A stretch of 53,354 nt of DNA, taken from NCBI RefSeq assembly GCF_019747315.1, contig NZ_JAIEQY010000046.1:1-53354 (forward strand), read 5' to 3'. Positions 45,394 through 53,354 of this stretch are shown in pieces. The notes below the pieces were generated by a model that had not been told where the DNA came from, ran no database searches, and saw only the letters and a program-made list of their open reading frames with translations. The position numbers were made by a program, and so were the translations under genes. The stretch's first letter is position 1, and every line of letters begins with the position of its first letter. This DNA comes from Roseococcus sp. GTDB taxonomy: Bacteria; Pseudomonadota; Alphaproteobacteria; Acetobacterales; Acetobacteraceae.

Positions 45394-46446
45394 ATGCGCT
45401 TCTCGACAGCCCGCGCCACCTTGCGCCTCATACGGCGGCTGGGGCGCGTGGCGAAGCGCGTGATGGCGCCTGCGCCCAACCGCCCGCGCGCGGCCAAGCC
45501 TTCGCCCCGACCCGCCCCCGCCAAGCCCACCGCCTTCCCCCTGCGCCCCGGCGCGATCACCGAGGTCACGGCCTTCGGCTCAAACCCCGGCGCGCTCACG
45601 ATGCGGCTCTACACGCCCCGGCGCGTGCCTCTGGAGGGTGCGCCGCTGGTGGTGGTGCTGCATGGCTGCGGCCAGGATGCGGCCGGCTTCGCACAGGATA
45701 GCGGCTGGGTGGACTGGGCCGAGCGGAGCGGCGTGCCCCTCGTGCTGCCCGGGCAGCGCATCGCCAATCACCGCCATGGCTGCTTCAACTGGTATCGCAC
45801 GGCCGATGTCACACGCGGTCAGGGCGAGGCCATGTCCATCCGGCAGATGGTGCGCCTGGCCAGCCTGCGCTTCGGCTCAGACCGCAAGCGCGTCTTCATC
45901 GTGGGGCTCTCGGCCGGCGGCGCGATGGCGGCGGCGATGCTGGCCGCCTATCCCGCGGTCTTCGCGGGCGGGGCCGTCGTCGCGGGCATGCCGGTGGGCG
46001 CGGCCAGGACCTCGCCCATGGCGCTGCTGCGCATGTCCCGCGCTGACCCCTTGGGGACCCGGCTCGGCCTGGTGGCAGCCGCGCGCGCCGCCGCACCTAC
46101 GCGGCAGGGCAATACCTGGCCGCGCATCTCCATCTGGCAGCCGGAGGGGGACCAGGTGGTGGACCCCGCCAATGCCGAGCTGCTCGCCACGCAATGGGGC
46201 GGGCTGCATGGCTGTGACCCGGCGCCGATCGAGGATTCGCATCCCACGCCCGGGGTGCGGCGCCGCAGCTGGGGCAAGCCGGGCCGGCCGGCGGTGGAGC
46301 TCTGGACGCTGGCCGATCTGGGCCACGGCTTTCCCATCGCGGCCGGGGCGGGGCGGGTGGCGCCCTGGGTGCTGCGGGCGCCCGTTGGGGCCGTGCCGCG
46401 CATCGCCGCCTTCTGGGGCCTGCCGGATGGCGTGAGCGCGGGTTGA
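45394..46446 (+). CDS. PHB-depolymerase-family (alpha/beta hydrolase) esterase
   Basis: A 350-residue protein. The oxyanion region LHGCGQDAAGFA, the nucleophile motif GLSAGG, then WQPEGDQVVDP and LGHGFP complete a Ser-Asp-His triad. This matches the esterase/PHB depolymerase (LpqC-like) family. The first 50 residues are rich in Arg, Lys, Pro and Ala, without a clear signal peptide; it could be an intracellular depolymerase or general carboxylesterase. Divergent from soxB. A 9-bp palindrome after the stop may end transcription. Confidence 0.87.
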   Translation: MRFSTARATLRLIRRLGRVAKRVMAPAPNRPRAAKPSPRPAPAKPTAFPLRPGAITEVTAFGSNPGALTMRLYTPRRVPLEGAPLVVVLHGCGQDAAGFAQDSGWVDWAERSGVPLVLPGQRIANHRHGCFNWYRTADVTRGQGEAMSIRQMVRLASLRFGSDRKRVFIVGLSAGGAMAAAMLAAYPAVFAGGAVVAGMPVGAARTSPMALLRMSRADPLGTRLGLVAAARAAAPTRQGNTWPRISIWQPEGDQVVDPANAELLATQWGGLHGCDPAPIEDSHPTPGVRRRSWGKPGRPAVELWTLADLGHGFPIAAGAGRVAPWVLRAPVGAVPRIAAFWGLPDGVSAG

Positions 46447-46577
46447 GCCGGGGGTATCGGTCAGGTGCAGCGCATGATGGGGATGACGGGCAAGCGCCAG
46501 CCTGCTCCCGGCGCGAAGGAAACCTTTCTCCGGCGGGCGGAGAATAGCAGGAACCGCCGCGGCAGAGGGAGGGGGGT

Positions 46578-46596
46578 GGTGGAGCCTGGCTCCACC
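46578..46596. terminator. Palindrome downstream of the esterase gene
   Basis: GGTGGAGCC-T-GGCTCCACC; a realistic hairpin would have 7 bp and a 5-nt loop. It has no T-run. It is 131 bp past the stop. Confidence 0.4.
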
Positions 46597-47126
46597 GAAA
46601 CACCCATTCGGGGCATTTCATCGAACGTCAGCGCACCCCGCTAATCCCTCTGTAAACAAACGCGTGATGACGATCCCGATTCACGGCGTTTGATGTTGCA
46701 TCACGCCAACCCCTCGCGTCTGCTGGGAACGGACCCAGCACCGCCTCGCTTCGGCAGCTGCGCGAGGGTTGTCGGGACATGGGTGGAAGGCTGACGGCAA
46801 AGCCCGCTGGTATCGCTGATCCAGCCAGTGCCGGGGCGCGCGCCTGAACCGGTGCAGATCGCGGGTGTTGAGGCAGAAGCCAAAGAAAAGTGAATGAATT
46901 TGCCCCGTTTCCACGTCCTCAAGGCTGCAAAGCTGTCGGGGCCTGACATGCCGCGGATCTGTGTCGTCATGCCCTGTGTGAAACACCGCACGGCTATGCC
47001 ATTCGGGATGTCCCATGACGTTCATGCGCAATTCCATGAACCAAGACAGTCGTTGTTTCGCACATGGCCGGTTAACCCTTGACCGACGCCATCCGTGCCG
47101 TGTGGCCTCAACGGTCACCGCGCGCT

Positions 47127-47159
47127 GCTTCGTCGATTTTCTCGTCCGCTTCGTCGATT
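47127..47159. repeat. Two 12-bp direct repeats 21 bp apart
   Basis: GCTTCGTCGATT occurs at 47127-47138 and 47148-47159. The 21-bp spacing equals two helical turns, as for cooperative protein binding. Confidence 0.55.
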
Positions 47160-47490
47160 ACGCTTAGTCGTCGCGCAGATTGACGGCTATCCCTCCGGCC
47201 GGGCCAATTCCTTGGATGTTCCTGATCAGGCCGGGAGAGGCCAAGACGCGGGATCGGAAGCCTTGGCAGTCCCCTCCACCACGTGATCGCGGCGCGGCCC
47301 GGATCGACCGACATGTGCCTTCGCGCGGGATTTATCCCTTTGGCATCCGAACTCGGTGAGCGCCCAGCAGGGCTAAATCCGGATCACTTGGAGCAGCAAC
47401 GCAATCATATTCGATTAAGTTCACGTTCAGGTTGATTTACAGACGCTTATGCTGCTGCCTTTATTCGCGAAACATCCACCACGTTGCTAC

Positions 47491-47522
47491 AATTTTCATT
47501 GGCTGAAATTTTCATTGCCTGA
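47491..47522. repeat. 16-bp tandem repeat upstream of the autotransporter
   Basis: AATTTTCATTGGCTGA (47491-47506) is repeated immediately with one mismatch (47507-47522), 108 bp before the autotransporter start, within the most AT-rich part of the region. Confidence 0.7.
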
Positions 47523-47629
47523 TCAGAATTCATGACAAGGCTCGGATATTTTTGATGCGGCATGGCCTCCCTGGCAATGCCCCTGCAACGCCCAGCGGCC
47601 GCCCCGCGAGGCCCAGACGAAAGCGCCCC

Positions 47630-50600
47630 ATGAAGAAGCCGACATCGCACAAGGCCACCCGCCGCCGGACGAAGAATATCCGTCGGGCCATGCTTGCGGG
47701 TGCCGCATTGATGCTGGCACCGCAGGGAGGGGCTGCCCTGGCGCAGGCCTGCACGACCAGCCCCTGCAACATTCCCGCGGGCAACCTGACCATCCCCTTC
47801 AACGCCACGGTGGTGACCGCCAACAGCTTCGACTTCACCAATGGCGCCGCCTTCACGATCCAGTCCGGCGGCACGGCCTTCGCGGGTGCCATCCAGATGA
47901 TCGTCAGCGGTGGCGATGGAGCGGATTCCACCTCGGGCGCCGCGGCCGGCTCGGGCGGCAATGCGGGCTCACTCACGTTCAACAATGGCGGCGCGGTCTC
48001 CCACACCGTGCCCAGCACGACGCAGTCTTCGTCCTCGCTGTTCAGCGTCTATGGCGCGTCCTCGGGCGGCAATGGCGGCAACTACACGAACTTCGATCAA
48101 AAACATGATGCAGGCGTAGCCGGCGGAGCCTCCTCCGCCACCCTGGTGAACACCGGCGGAATCATGGTGTCGACGGTATCGCCAGCGCCCGCGGCCTTCA
48201 CCGTGCAAACCGGAGCCGCGCTGCTGGTAGAAAGCCGCGGCGGCAATGGCGGGAGCGTCGCGTCCTCAGGCAATGACGAAAACACCGGCAACCCGGTCTA
48301 TCAGGGGGATGGCAAAGGCCATTCCGGTGCGAATGGAGCCACGGCGCGCCTGACCAACTCTGGCGCGATCAACGTGACGCTGAGCCAGCCGCAGGTGGCC
48401 CTTTGGTATTGGGGTGCGGCGGCGCGGTCCGTGGGCGGTGATGCGGGGATGAGCAGGCTGGGGCGCAACGGGGGCGCGGGCGGGGCCGCCTTCGTCACCA
48501 ATTCGGCGGATGTGTCGGTGAGCCTGGGCTGGGCCGCCCAGGCATCGCCGCCACCACCGATGACGCCCGAGCCGCAGCCGCAACCGGTGCCACCGCCGGC
48601 CGCCTTGGGCGCCTTCGCAGTCGCTGCGATCAGTCAGGGCGGAAATGCGACCATGTCGGTCGATGGAAAAAAAGTTGAAAACGGCACGAATGACGGCGGC
48701 ACGGGTGGGAGTGCGACATCCGCTACCGTCAGCATCCCGGGCCAGACGACGCCCACCAACATCCGGCTCTCCACTTCGAACCCCCTGAACCTGGGCACCA
48801 CGCCCTACTCCGCGGCCGTGGCCGCCATCGGGCTTGGGGGCGCGGGCGGCGCGGGCTGGGATGGCTCGCCCGGCGGGCCTGGCGGCATGGGGGGCCTGCC
48901 CAGCATCGCGGTGGGTTCGAATGTCGTCATCACCGCCAGTGGAGACCGAACGCGCGGTGTTTTCGCCCTCTCGCAGGGCGGCATCGGCGGGGGCAGCGGC
49001 GTGGACCAATATGCCGGCGTGGCCGGCTCAGGCGGCAGCACGCCGTCCAGCCCCACAGGCGCCGACTGGATCAACCTGACCAATACCAGCATCACCACCA
49101 GCGGCGCGTCCTCGGCCGGCGTGATGGCGGCGAGCCTGGGCGGCCATGGCGGCACCGGCGAGGCGTATATCAGGACAGGCATCTTCGACTTTGCCGAGGG
49201 CGGAACCGCCGGCGCGGGCGGCGCTGCCGGCACCATCAACCTCACCATCACTGGCGGTTCCATCACGACATCGGGGGCGGCATCGTCCGGCGTCTTGGCC
49301 CTGGCGCAGGGCGGCGTTGGCGGCAATGGGGGTGACGCGCAGGGCGGGCTTGGCGCGGGATCGGGCACCGGGGGTGCTGGCGGGGCTGCCGGGAGCGTGA
49401 CGGTAACCATCAATGGCGCCGCCAGCATCAACGTCCGGGCAGGCAGCGGCGCGGCGGGCTTCGGTGTCCATGCCGCTTCCCTGGGCGGGGCGGGCGGCAC
49501 GGGCGGGACGGCCACCACAGACGCTGTGGCAGGGCGTGGCAAGGGCGGCGCGGGTGGCCATGCCGGGGATATTCAGATCACGCTGAACCCGGGCGCCAGG
49601 GTGACCATGGGCGGTGCAGGCGCCGCAGCCGACCGGGCAAGCGCCATCATCGGGCTCAGCCATGGCGGGCAGGGTGGAGCGGCGAGCCTCTTGAGCGATG
49701 GAGTCGCCGGCAACAAGGATGGCGAAGGCGGCCGGGGCGGCGACGCCGGGAAGGTCACCATCACCAGCGCGGCTGCGCTGACCACCTTCGGTCAGACGGC
49801 GCATGGCATCCTGGCGCAGTCCATCGGCGGTGTGGGCGGGAACGGCGCCGACGGAGCAGGTGTGGGGGACAGCGCCGGCGGGGGCGGCGGCGCGAGCGGC
49901 GCGGCAGGCGCCGTTGCCGTTACCAATACGGGCAGCATCACAACAAGCGGCTTCGCCGCGCTGGGCATCCTTGCGCAGTCCATCGGTGGCGCGGGCGGCC
50001 TTGGCGGCTCCGGCGGCGGATCGAGCGGCACGATCGACGGCTCGGGCGGCTCCGGCGGCGCGGCCAGTGGCGGCGGTTCGGTCAGCGTCACGCATGGGGG
50101 CAGCATCACCACGCGGGGTGATTTCGGGCTGGGAATCCTGGCGCAATCCATCGGCGGTGGGGGTGGCAGCAGCGGCGCGTCACGCGGCATCGGCGCCGTG
50201 GGCGGCGGGGCCGGCAGCGGTGGGGATGGTGCCGACAACACCATCACGCTCCAGCAGAACAGCAGCATCAGCACCACGGGGCGGCTGGCGCATGGCGTGG
50301 TGGCGCAATCCATCGGCGGCGGCGGCGGAAATGCGGGCGATGCCTCTTCCACCGGGGTCGTGCTCACGCTTGCCATCGGCGGCAGCGGCGGGGATGGCGG
50401 GGCGGGCGGCGCGGTCACATTGATCGCGAATGGCGGGATGATCAGCGCCTCCGGCTCCAACGCGCAGGGGATCATCGCGCACAGCATCGGCGGCGGCGGC
50501 GGCACGGGCGGTTCGGCCTATACGGTGAGCGGCGGCGCGCTTTTCGCGGCCGCCGTCTCCCTCGGCGGATCGGGGGGGAAGGGCAGCGCAGGCGGCGCAG

Positions 50601-53354
50601 TGACGGCAACGCTGAACGGCCTCACCATCTCGACCGGCCAGGTGACCCTGCGCGGCACCAATCTCAATCCCGTGGATGCCCATGGCATCAACCTGCAATC
50701 CATCGGTGGTGGCGGTGGCGTGGGCGGCTCGGCCTCGGCGCAGGCTCTGGCGGTCGGGCTGGTCATTCCCACCGGCGCGGCCAGCACCGTGGCGGGGAGC
50801 GGCACCTGGGCCACGGGCGGGTCTGGCTCGTCGGGCGGTGATGCATCCCTCGTGAAACTGACGCTGGGCTGGGCCATGGGCGCGGCCACGAGCAACATCA
50901 CCACCCAGGGGCAGGGCTCGCACGGCATCCTGATGCAATCCATCGGCGGTGGCGGCGGCGCGGGGGGCGATTCCTCCGCCATGGCGACGACCACCTCCTT
51001 TGGCCGCGCATCCTCCGCCGGCGAAGCCAACTCCTTCAGCCTCGAACTCAGCGTGACCCAGGGGGGCAGTGCCGGAGCCGGCGGCAACGGCGGCGCCGTG
51101 ACCGCCTTGCTGGACCGGAGCAACATCACGACCTTCGGCGACTATTCGAACGGCCTCGTGGTGCACAGCATCGGCGGCGGCGGCGGCAATGCGGGTGTCG
51201 GCTCCAGCACCACCCTGGCCTTCGGCAGCACGCGGGACCTCGGCCTCGCCCTCAACCTCGGCTCCACCGGTGGCGCGGGCGGCAATGGCGGCGGCCTGGA
51301 CCTGACCCTCAACCCCGACCTCGTGATCCAGACCTACGGCGCGAGCGCGATGGGCCTCGTCGGGCAGAGCATCGGTGGCGGTGGCGGCACCTCCCAGGGT
51401 GGCACCATCAATCTCGGTGCGACCTACTCGGTTTCGGTGGACGGGGTTCCCACCAGCATAACGCCCACAGGGAGCCTCACGGTCGGGCTGGGTGCCACGG
51501 GTGGCGCCGCGGGCGATGGCGGCTCGATCAAGACCGTCATGCAGGGCCGCATCACCACATCGGGCAGCGATTCGGCGGGCGTGGTGTTGCAGAGCATCGG
51601 CGGGGGCGGCGGCATCGCCGGCTCGGCCGGTGCGGAAGCCTCTTCCGACAATCCCGTCCAGCCCCTCTCCAGGGCGCGAGAGGTGATCAGCAACATCGCG
51701 GAACGCAGCAATTCCCTGCCGATTTCCGCGAAGACCCAGGTGGGTCAGATCGTGGACGGCACATCGGGCACGGGCGGCACCATCACCTACAGCCAGGCCG
51801 GCGCAATCACCACCCGGGGCGACTGGTCGCACGGCGTGGTGGCGCAGACCATCGGCGGTGGCGGCGGCCTCGCGGGTGTTGCGTCCTCGCTCAGCAGCAA
51901 TATCGCGCTTGCCTCGACCATCACGGTCGGCGGCGCGCGCGGCAACGGCGGCGATATCAGCCTGACCTTCGGGGCCGCCAGCCGAATCACGACAGGCATG
52001 ACGAGCGACAGCACGCGGTCGGGCTACGCCGCCTTCGGGGTGCTGGCGCAGAGCATCGGCGGCGGCGGCGGGATCGGCGTCGACGGCTCCACCTCCTCCA
52101 ACCTGACCTTGACCCTTGGCGGTGCGGGCGCGAGCTTCGGGATTGGAGGCACTGTCAAGATCGACGGAGTGGCCAATATCGTCACGGAGGGCGATGTCGC
52201 GGTGGGCATGGTGCTGCAATCCATCGGCGCTGGCGGTGGCGTCGTGGGCTCCGGCAACTCGGCTTCAGCGACGGTGGCGCCCGGCTCCATCCCGGGGGAG
52301 ACCAAATTGCAGGTCGGCGGTACGGTCAGTGCCGGCGGCTCTGGCGGGGCCGTGCTGATCGACAATGCGAGCCTGTCCATCACGACCGCGGGTGCGCATG
52401 CCTACGGCGTTCTCGCGCAGAGCATCGACAGCGGCGGTGGCTTCGGTTTCACGCCCGACGTCACCACATCGGTCAGCAATGCGCTGGGAGCACGGATTTC
52501 CGGGCAAACCTTCGCCGGCAGTGGCGGGCCCGTCACGGTGAACATCGCGGGCGGGGCCATCACCACCAGTGGCTTTGGCGCGCATGGCATTGTCGCGCAG
52601 AGCATCGGCGGCGGTGGCGGCATCGCCGGGCTGCCCACGCGCGGCGCGACGCTGGTGATCCAAGGCGTTGGCAACACCCCGGGCGCTGCCTCACCGAACG
52701 GCTTCGGGGGCGCTGTGCTGATCAACTCCAACGCGCCCATCAGGACAACGGGCGAATTCGCCCATGGCATTTTCGCGCAGAGCATCGGCGGTGGCGGTGG
52801 CGTCCTTGTGCAGGGGAACCAGGTCTTCACCGGCACCACCAATGCTGGCGCGGCAGGGGCCGTCGGCCCGGGTGGAAGCGTCACCATCACGCAGAGCGCA
52901 CCGATCACGGTCTCGGGCGCCAATTCCGTTGCGATTTTTGCCCAATCCGCCGGGGTGCCGCCGGGGGCGCCGGTCTTCATCACCGTCTCCTCGACAATCC
53001 AGGGGGGGGCCGGCGCGAAAGGCGTTGGCATCTGGTCGGAAAGCACGGACCCGAACAGCCTCATCACCATCACCTCAACCGGCATTGTTTCGGCGTTGTC
53101 GGGGATGGCGCTACAGGCCGCGGCAGGAAACGTGGATAACTTCGGGACGGTCACATTTTCCTACAACCTGTCCAATGCCAGCACCTTCAACAATGCGGGC
53201 ACGCTGCTCGCCGGCCCTTCGCTGATCGCGGGCGAGTTGGTGAATACCGGCCTCGTTGCCATTGCCTCGCACACTGACTTCGGCGTGACCGCGGTCAGCG
53301 GCAATTTCACGCAGCGCGCCAGCGGCCGGCTTCTGTTCAACGCCGATTTCACCA
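47630..53354 (+). CDS. Giant Gly-rich autotransporter (type V secretion), C-terminus beyond the window
   Basis: An open frame of at least 1908 codons runs off the right edge. The first 40 residues form a long signal peptide with a basic n-region (KKPTSHKATRRRTKNIRRA), a hydrophobic core and cleavage near ALAQA|C. The passenger is made of beta-helix-like repeats rich in Gly, Ser, Thr, Asn and Ala, with at least 16 in-frame copies of a GI(L/V)AQSIGGGGG-type unit between 49823 and 52784, and more degenerate copies before (for example GVMAASLGGHGG). A proline-rich stretch (ASPPPPMTPEPQPQPVPPP, about residue 305) interrupts it. The last codons (SGRLLFNADF) resemble the junction to an autotransporter outer-membrane barrel, which should follow. 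Likely role: a surface fibre, adhesin or aggregation factor. The ribosome binding site is weak. Confidence 0.88.
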   Translation, partial: MKKPTSHKATRRRTKNIRRAMLAGAALMLAPQGGAALAQACTTSPCNIPAGNLTIPFNATVVTANSFDFTNGAAFTIQSGGTAFAGAIQMIVSGGDGADSTSGAAAGSGGNAGSLTFNNGGAVSHTVPSTTQSSSSLFSVYGASSGGNGGNYTNFDQKHDAGVAGGASSATLVNTGGIMVSTVSPAPAAFTVQTGAALLVESRGGNGGSVASSGNDENTGNPVYQGDGKGHSGANGATARLTNSGAINVTLSQPQVALWYWGAAARSVGGDAGMSRLGRNGGAGGAAFVTNSADVSVSLGWAAQASPPPPMTPEPQPQPVPPPAALGAFAVAAISQGGNATMSVDGKKVENGTNDGGTGGSATSATVSIPGQTTPTNIRLSTSNPLNLGTTPYSAAVAAIGLGGAGGAGWDGSPGGPGGMGGLPSIAVGSNVVITASGDRTRGVFALSQGGIGGGSGVDQYAGVAGSGGSTPSSPTGADWINLTNTSITTSGASSAGVMAASLGGHGGTGEAYIRTGIFDFAEGGTAGAGGAAGTINLTITGGSITTSGAASSGVLALAQGGVGGNGGDAQGGLGAGSGTGGAGGAAGSVTVTINGAASINVRAGSGAAGFGVHAASLGGAGGTGGTATTDAVAGRGKGGAGGHAGDIQITLNPGARVTMGGAGAAADRASAIIGLSHGGQGGAASLLSDGVAGNKDGEGGRGGDAGKVTITSAAALTTFGQTAHGILAQSIGGVGGNGADGAGVGDSAGGGGGASGAAGAVAVTNTGSITTSGFAALGILAQSIGGAGGLGGSGGGSSGTIDGSGGSGGAASGGGSVSVTHGGSITTRGDFGLGILAQSIGGGGGSSGASRGIGAVGGGAGSGGDGADNTITLQQNSSISTTGRLAHGVVAQSIGGGGGNAGDASSTGVVLTLAIGGSGGDGGAGGAVTLIANGGMISASGSNAQGIIAHSIGGGGGTGGSAYTVSGGALFAAAVSLGGSGGKGSAGGAVTATLNGLTISTGQVTLRGTNLNPVDAHGINLQSIGGGGGVGGSASAQALAVGLVIPTGAASTVAGSGTWATGGSGSSGGDASLVKLTLGWAMGAATSNITTQGQGSHGILMQSIGGGGGAGGDSSAMATTTSFGRASSAGEANSFSLELSVTQGGSAGAGGNGGAVTALLDRSNITTFGDYSNGLVVHSIGGGGGNAGVGSSTTLAFGSTRDLGLALNLGSTGGAGGNGGGLDLTLNPDLVIQTYGASAMGLVGQSIGGGGGTSQGGTINLGATYSVSVDGVPTSITPTGSLTVGLGATGGAAGDGGSIKTVMQGRITTSGSDSAGVVLQSIGGGGGIAGSAGAEASSDNPVQPLSRAREVISNIAERSNSLPISAKTQVGQIVDGTSGTGGTITYSQAGAITTRGDWSHGVVAQTIGGGGGLAGVASSLSSNIALASTITVGGARGNGGDISLTFGAASRITTGMTSDSTRSGYAAFGVLAQSIGGGGGIGVDGSTSSNLTLTLGGAGASFGIGGTVKIDGVANIVTEGDVAVGMVLQSIGAGGGVVGSGNSASATVAPGSIPGETKLQVGGTVSAGGSGGAVLIDNASLSITTAGAHAYGVLAQSIDSGGGFGFTPDVTTSVSNALGARISGQTFAGSGGPVTVNIAGGAITTSGFGAHGIVAQSIGGGGGIAGLPTRGATLVIQGVGNTPGAASPNGFGGAVLINSNAPIRTTGEFAHGIFAQSIGGGGGVLVQGNQVFTGTTNAGAAGAVGPGGSVTITQSAPITVSGANSVAIFAQSAGVPPGAPVFITVSSTIQGGAGAKGVGIWSESTDPNSLITITSTGIVSALSGMALQAAAGNVDNFGTVTFSYNLSNASTFNNAGTLLAGPSLIAGELVNTGLVAIASHTDFGVTAVSGNFTQRASGRLLFNADFT
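49823..52784 (+). repeat. Coding repeats of the autotransporter passenger (16 SIGG units)
   Basis: The Ile codon of each S/T-I-G/D unit starts at 49823, 49982, 50150, 50312, 50486, 50702, 50942, 51170, 51371, 51596, 51851, 52055, 52223, 52424, 52604 and 52784. Spacing is 159-255 bp and always a multiple of three. One copy has TIGG, one SIGA and one SIDS; a last decayed copy follows near 52940 (FAQSAG). Confidence 0.9.

Larger units (their letters stand above)
46597..47629. other. About 1 kb without a confident gene, leader region of the autotransporter
   Basis: Open frames here (for example on the minus strand 46681-47118) read as low-plausibility protein and match no family I recognise. G+C falls towards 47380-47560, which probably holds the autotransporter promoter. 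Two sets of direct repeats are listed separately. A decayed insertion is possible but I see no transposase or terminal repeats. Confidence 0.5.

Noticed and set aside
46681-47118. Possible minus-strand gene of about 145 codons in the autotransporter leader
   Set aside because: No recognisable motifs, rich in Arg, His, Trp and Cys in an irregular way, and no ribosome binding site seen. A decayed gene cannot be excluded.
50180-52219. Long minus-strand frame opposite the autotransporter
   Set aside because: It is the mirror of the Gly-rich repeats and rich in Ala, Arg and Asp; the plus-strand frame has a signal peptide and in-frame repeat periodicity.
49823-52784. Repeats considered as a CRISPR array or satellite DNA
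   Set aside because: Spacing varies from 159 to 255 bp, always in multiples of three, and units translate to the same peptide in one frame. They are coding repeats.

Overview
The window is high-G+C alphaproteobacterial DNA. The Tyr-tRNA/Gly-tRNA/tuf/Trp-tRNA/secE/nusG block, the sdhCDAB order, several orphan tripartite-tricarboxylate (Bug/TctC) receptors, dipeptide-type ABC receptors and a very large Gly-rich autotransporter suggest a Roseomonas-like member of the Acetobacteraceae. That placement is inference from gene content; no search was run.

Layout. 1-5471 (+): a tightly overlapping operon (every junction is a 4-bp overlap) with a cut-off peptide-type ABC receptor, an SDR dehydrogenase, an MDR dehydrogenase, a choline-sulfatase-like sulfatase and a Bug receptor. 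5497-8235 (+): translation and secretion block (tRNA-Tyr, tRNA-Gly, EF-Tu, tRNA-Trp, SecE, NusG). The ribosomal genes that usually follow nusG are absent. 8373-9373 (-): manganese catalase and tRNA-Pro. 9489-13744 (+): an IalB-like periplasmic protein, a large hybrid sensor kinase and a small secreted protein. 13820-15242 (-): a Bug receptor and a DUF3052-like protein without a normal start codon. 15559-19207 (+): succinate dehydrogenase sdhCDAB, with RNA hairpins at two internal junctions, followed by a composite palindrome.

19446-24180: an ABC receptor and an HSL-type esterase (+), a terminator, then a Bug receptor and a zinc alcohol dehydrogenase (-) joined by a 27-bp tandem duplication. 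24315-34810: a membrane protein fused to a spermidine-synthase-like domain (+), a paoABC-type molybdenum aldehyde oxidoreductase (-), MarC, a mandelate-racemase-type enzyme and a Bug receptor (+), and a CNNM/CBS transporter (-). 34864-45267 (-): soxBDAG (heterotetrameric sarcosine oxidase) followed by a complete five-gene dipeptide-type ABC transporter, with a strong hairpin at the junction. 45394-46446 (+): PHB-depolymerase-like esterase. 46597-47629: about 1 kb with no confident gene but several direct repeats. 47630-end (+): the first 5.7 kb of a giant repeat-rich autotransporter that runs off the window.

Functionally this is a chromosomal segment mixing core genes (tuf, secE, nusG, sdh, tRNAs) with scavenging functions: uptake receptors, oxidoreductases, esterases, and enzymes for sulfate esters and N-methyl amino acids. 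No phage, IS element, CRISPR array or defence system was recognised. The features most worth a second look are the punctuation inside the sdh and sox operons, the tandem duplication of a coupled stop/start, and the giant autotransporter with its repeat-bearing leader region.
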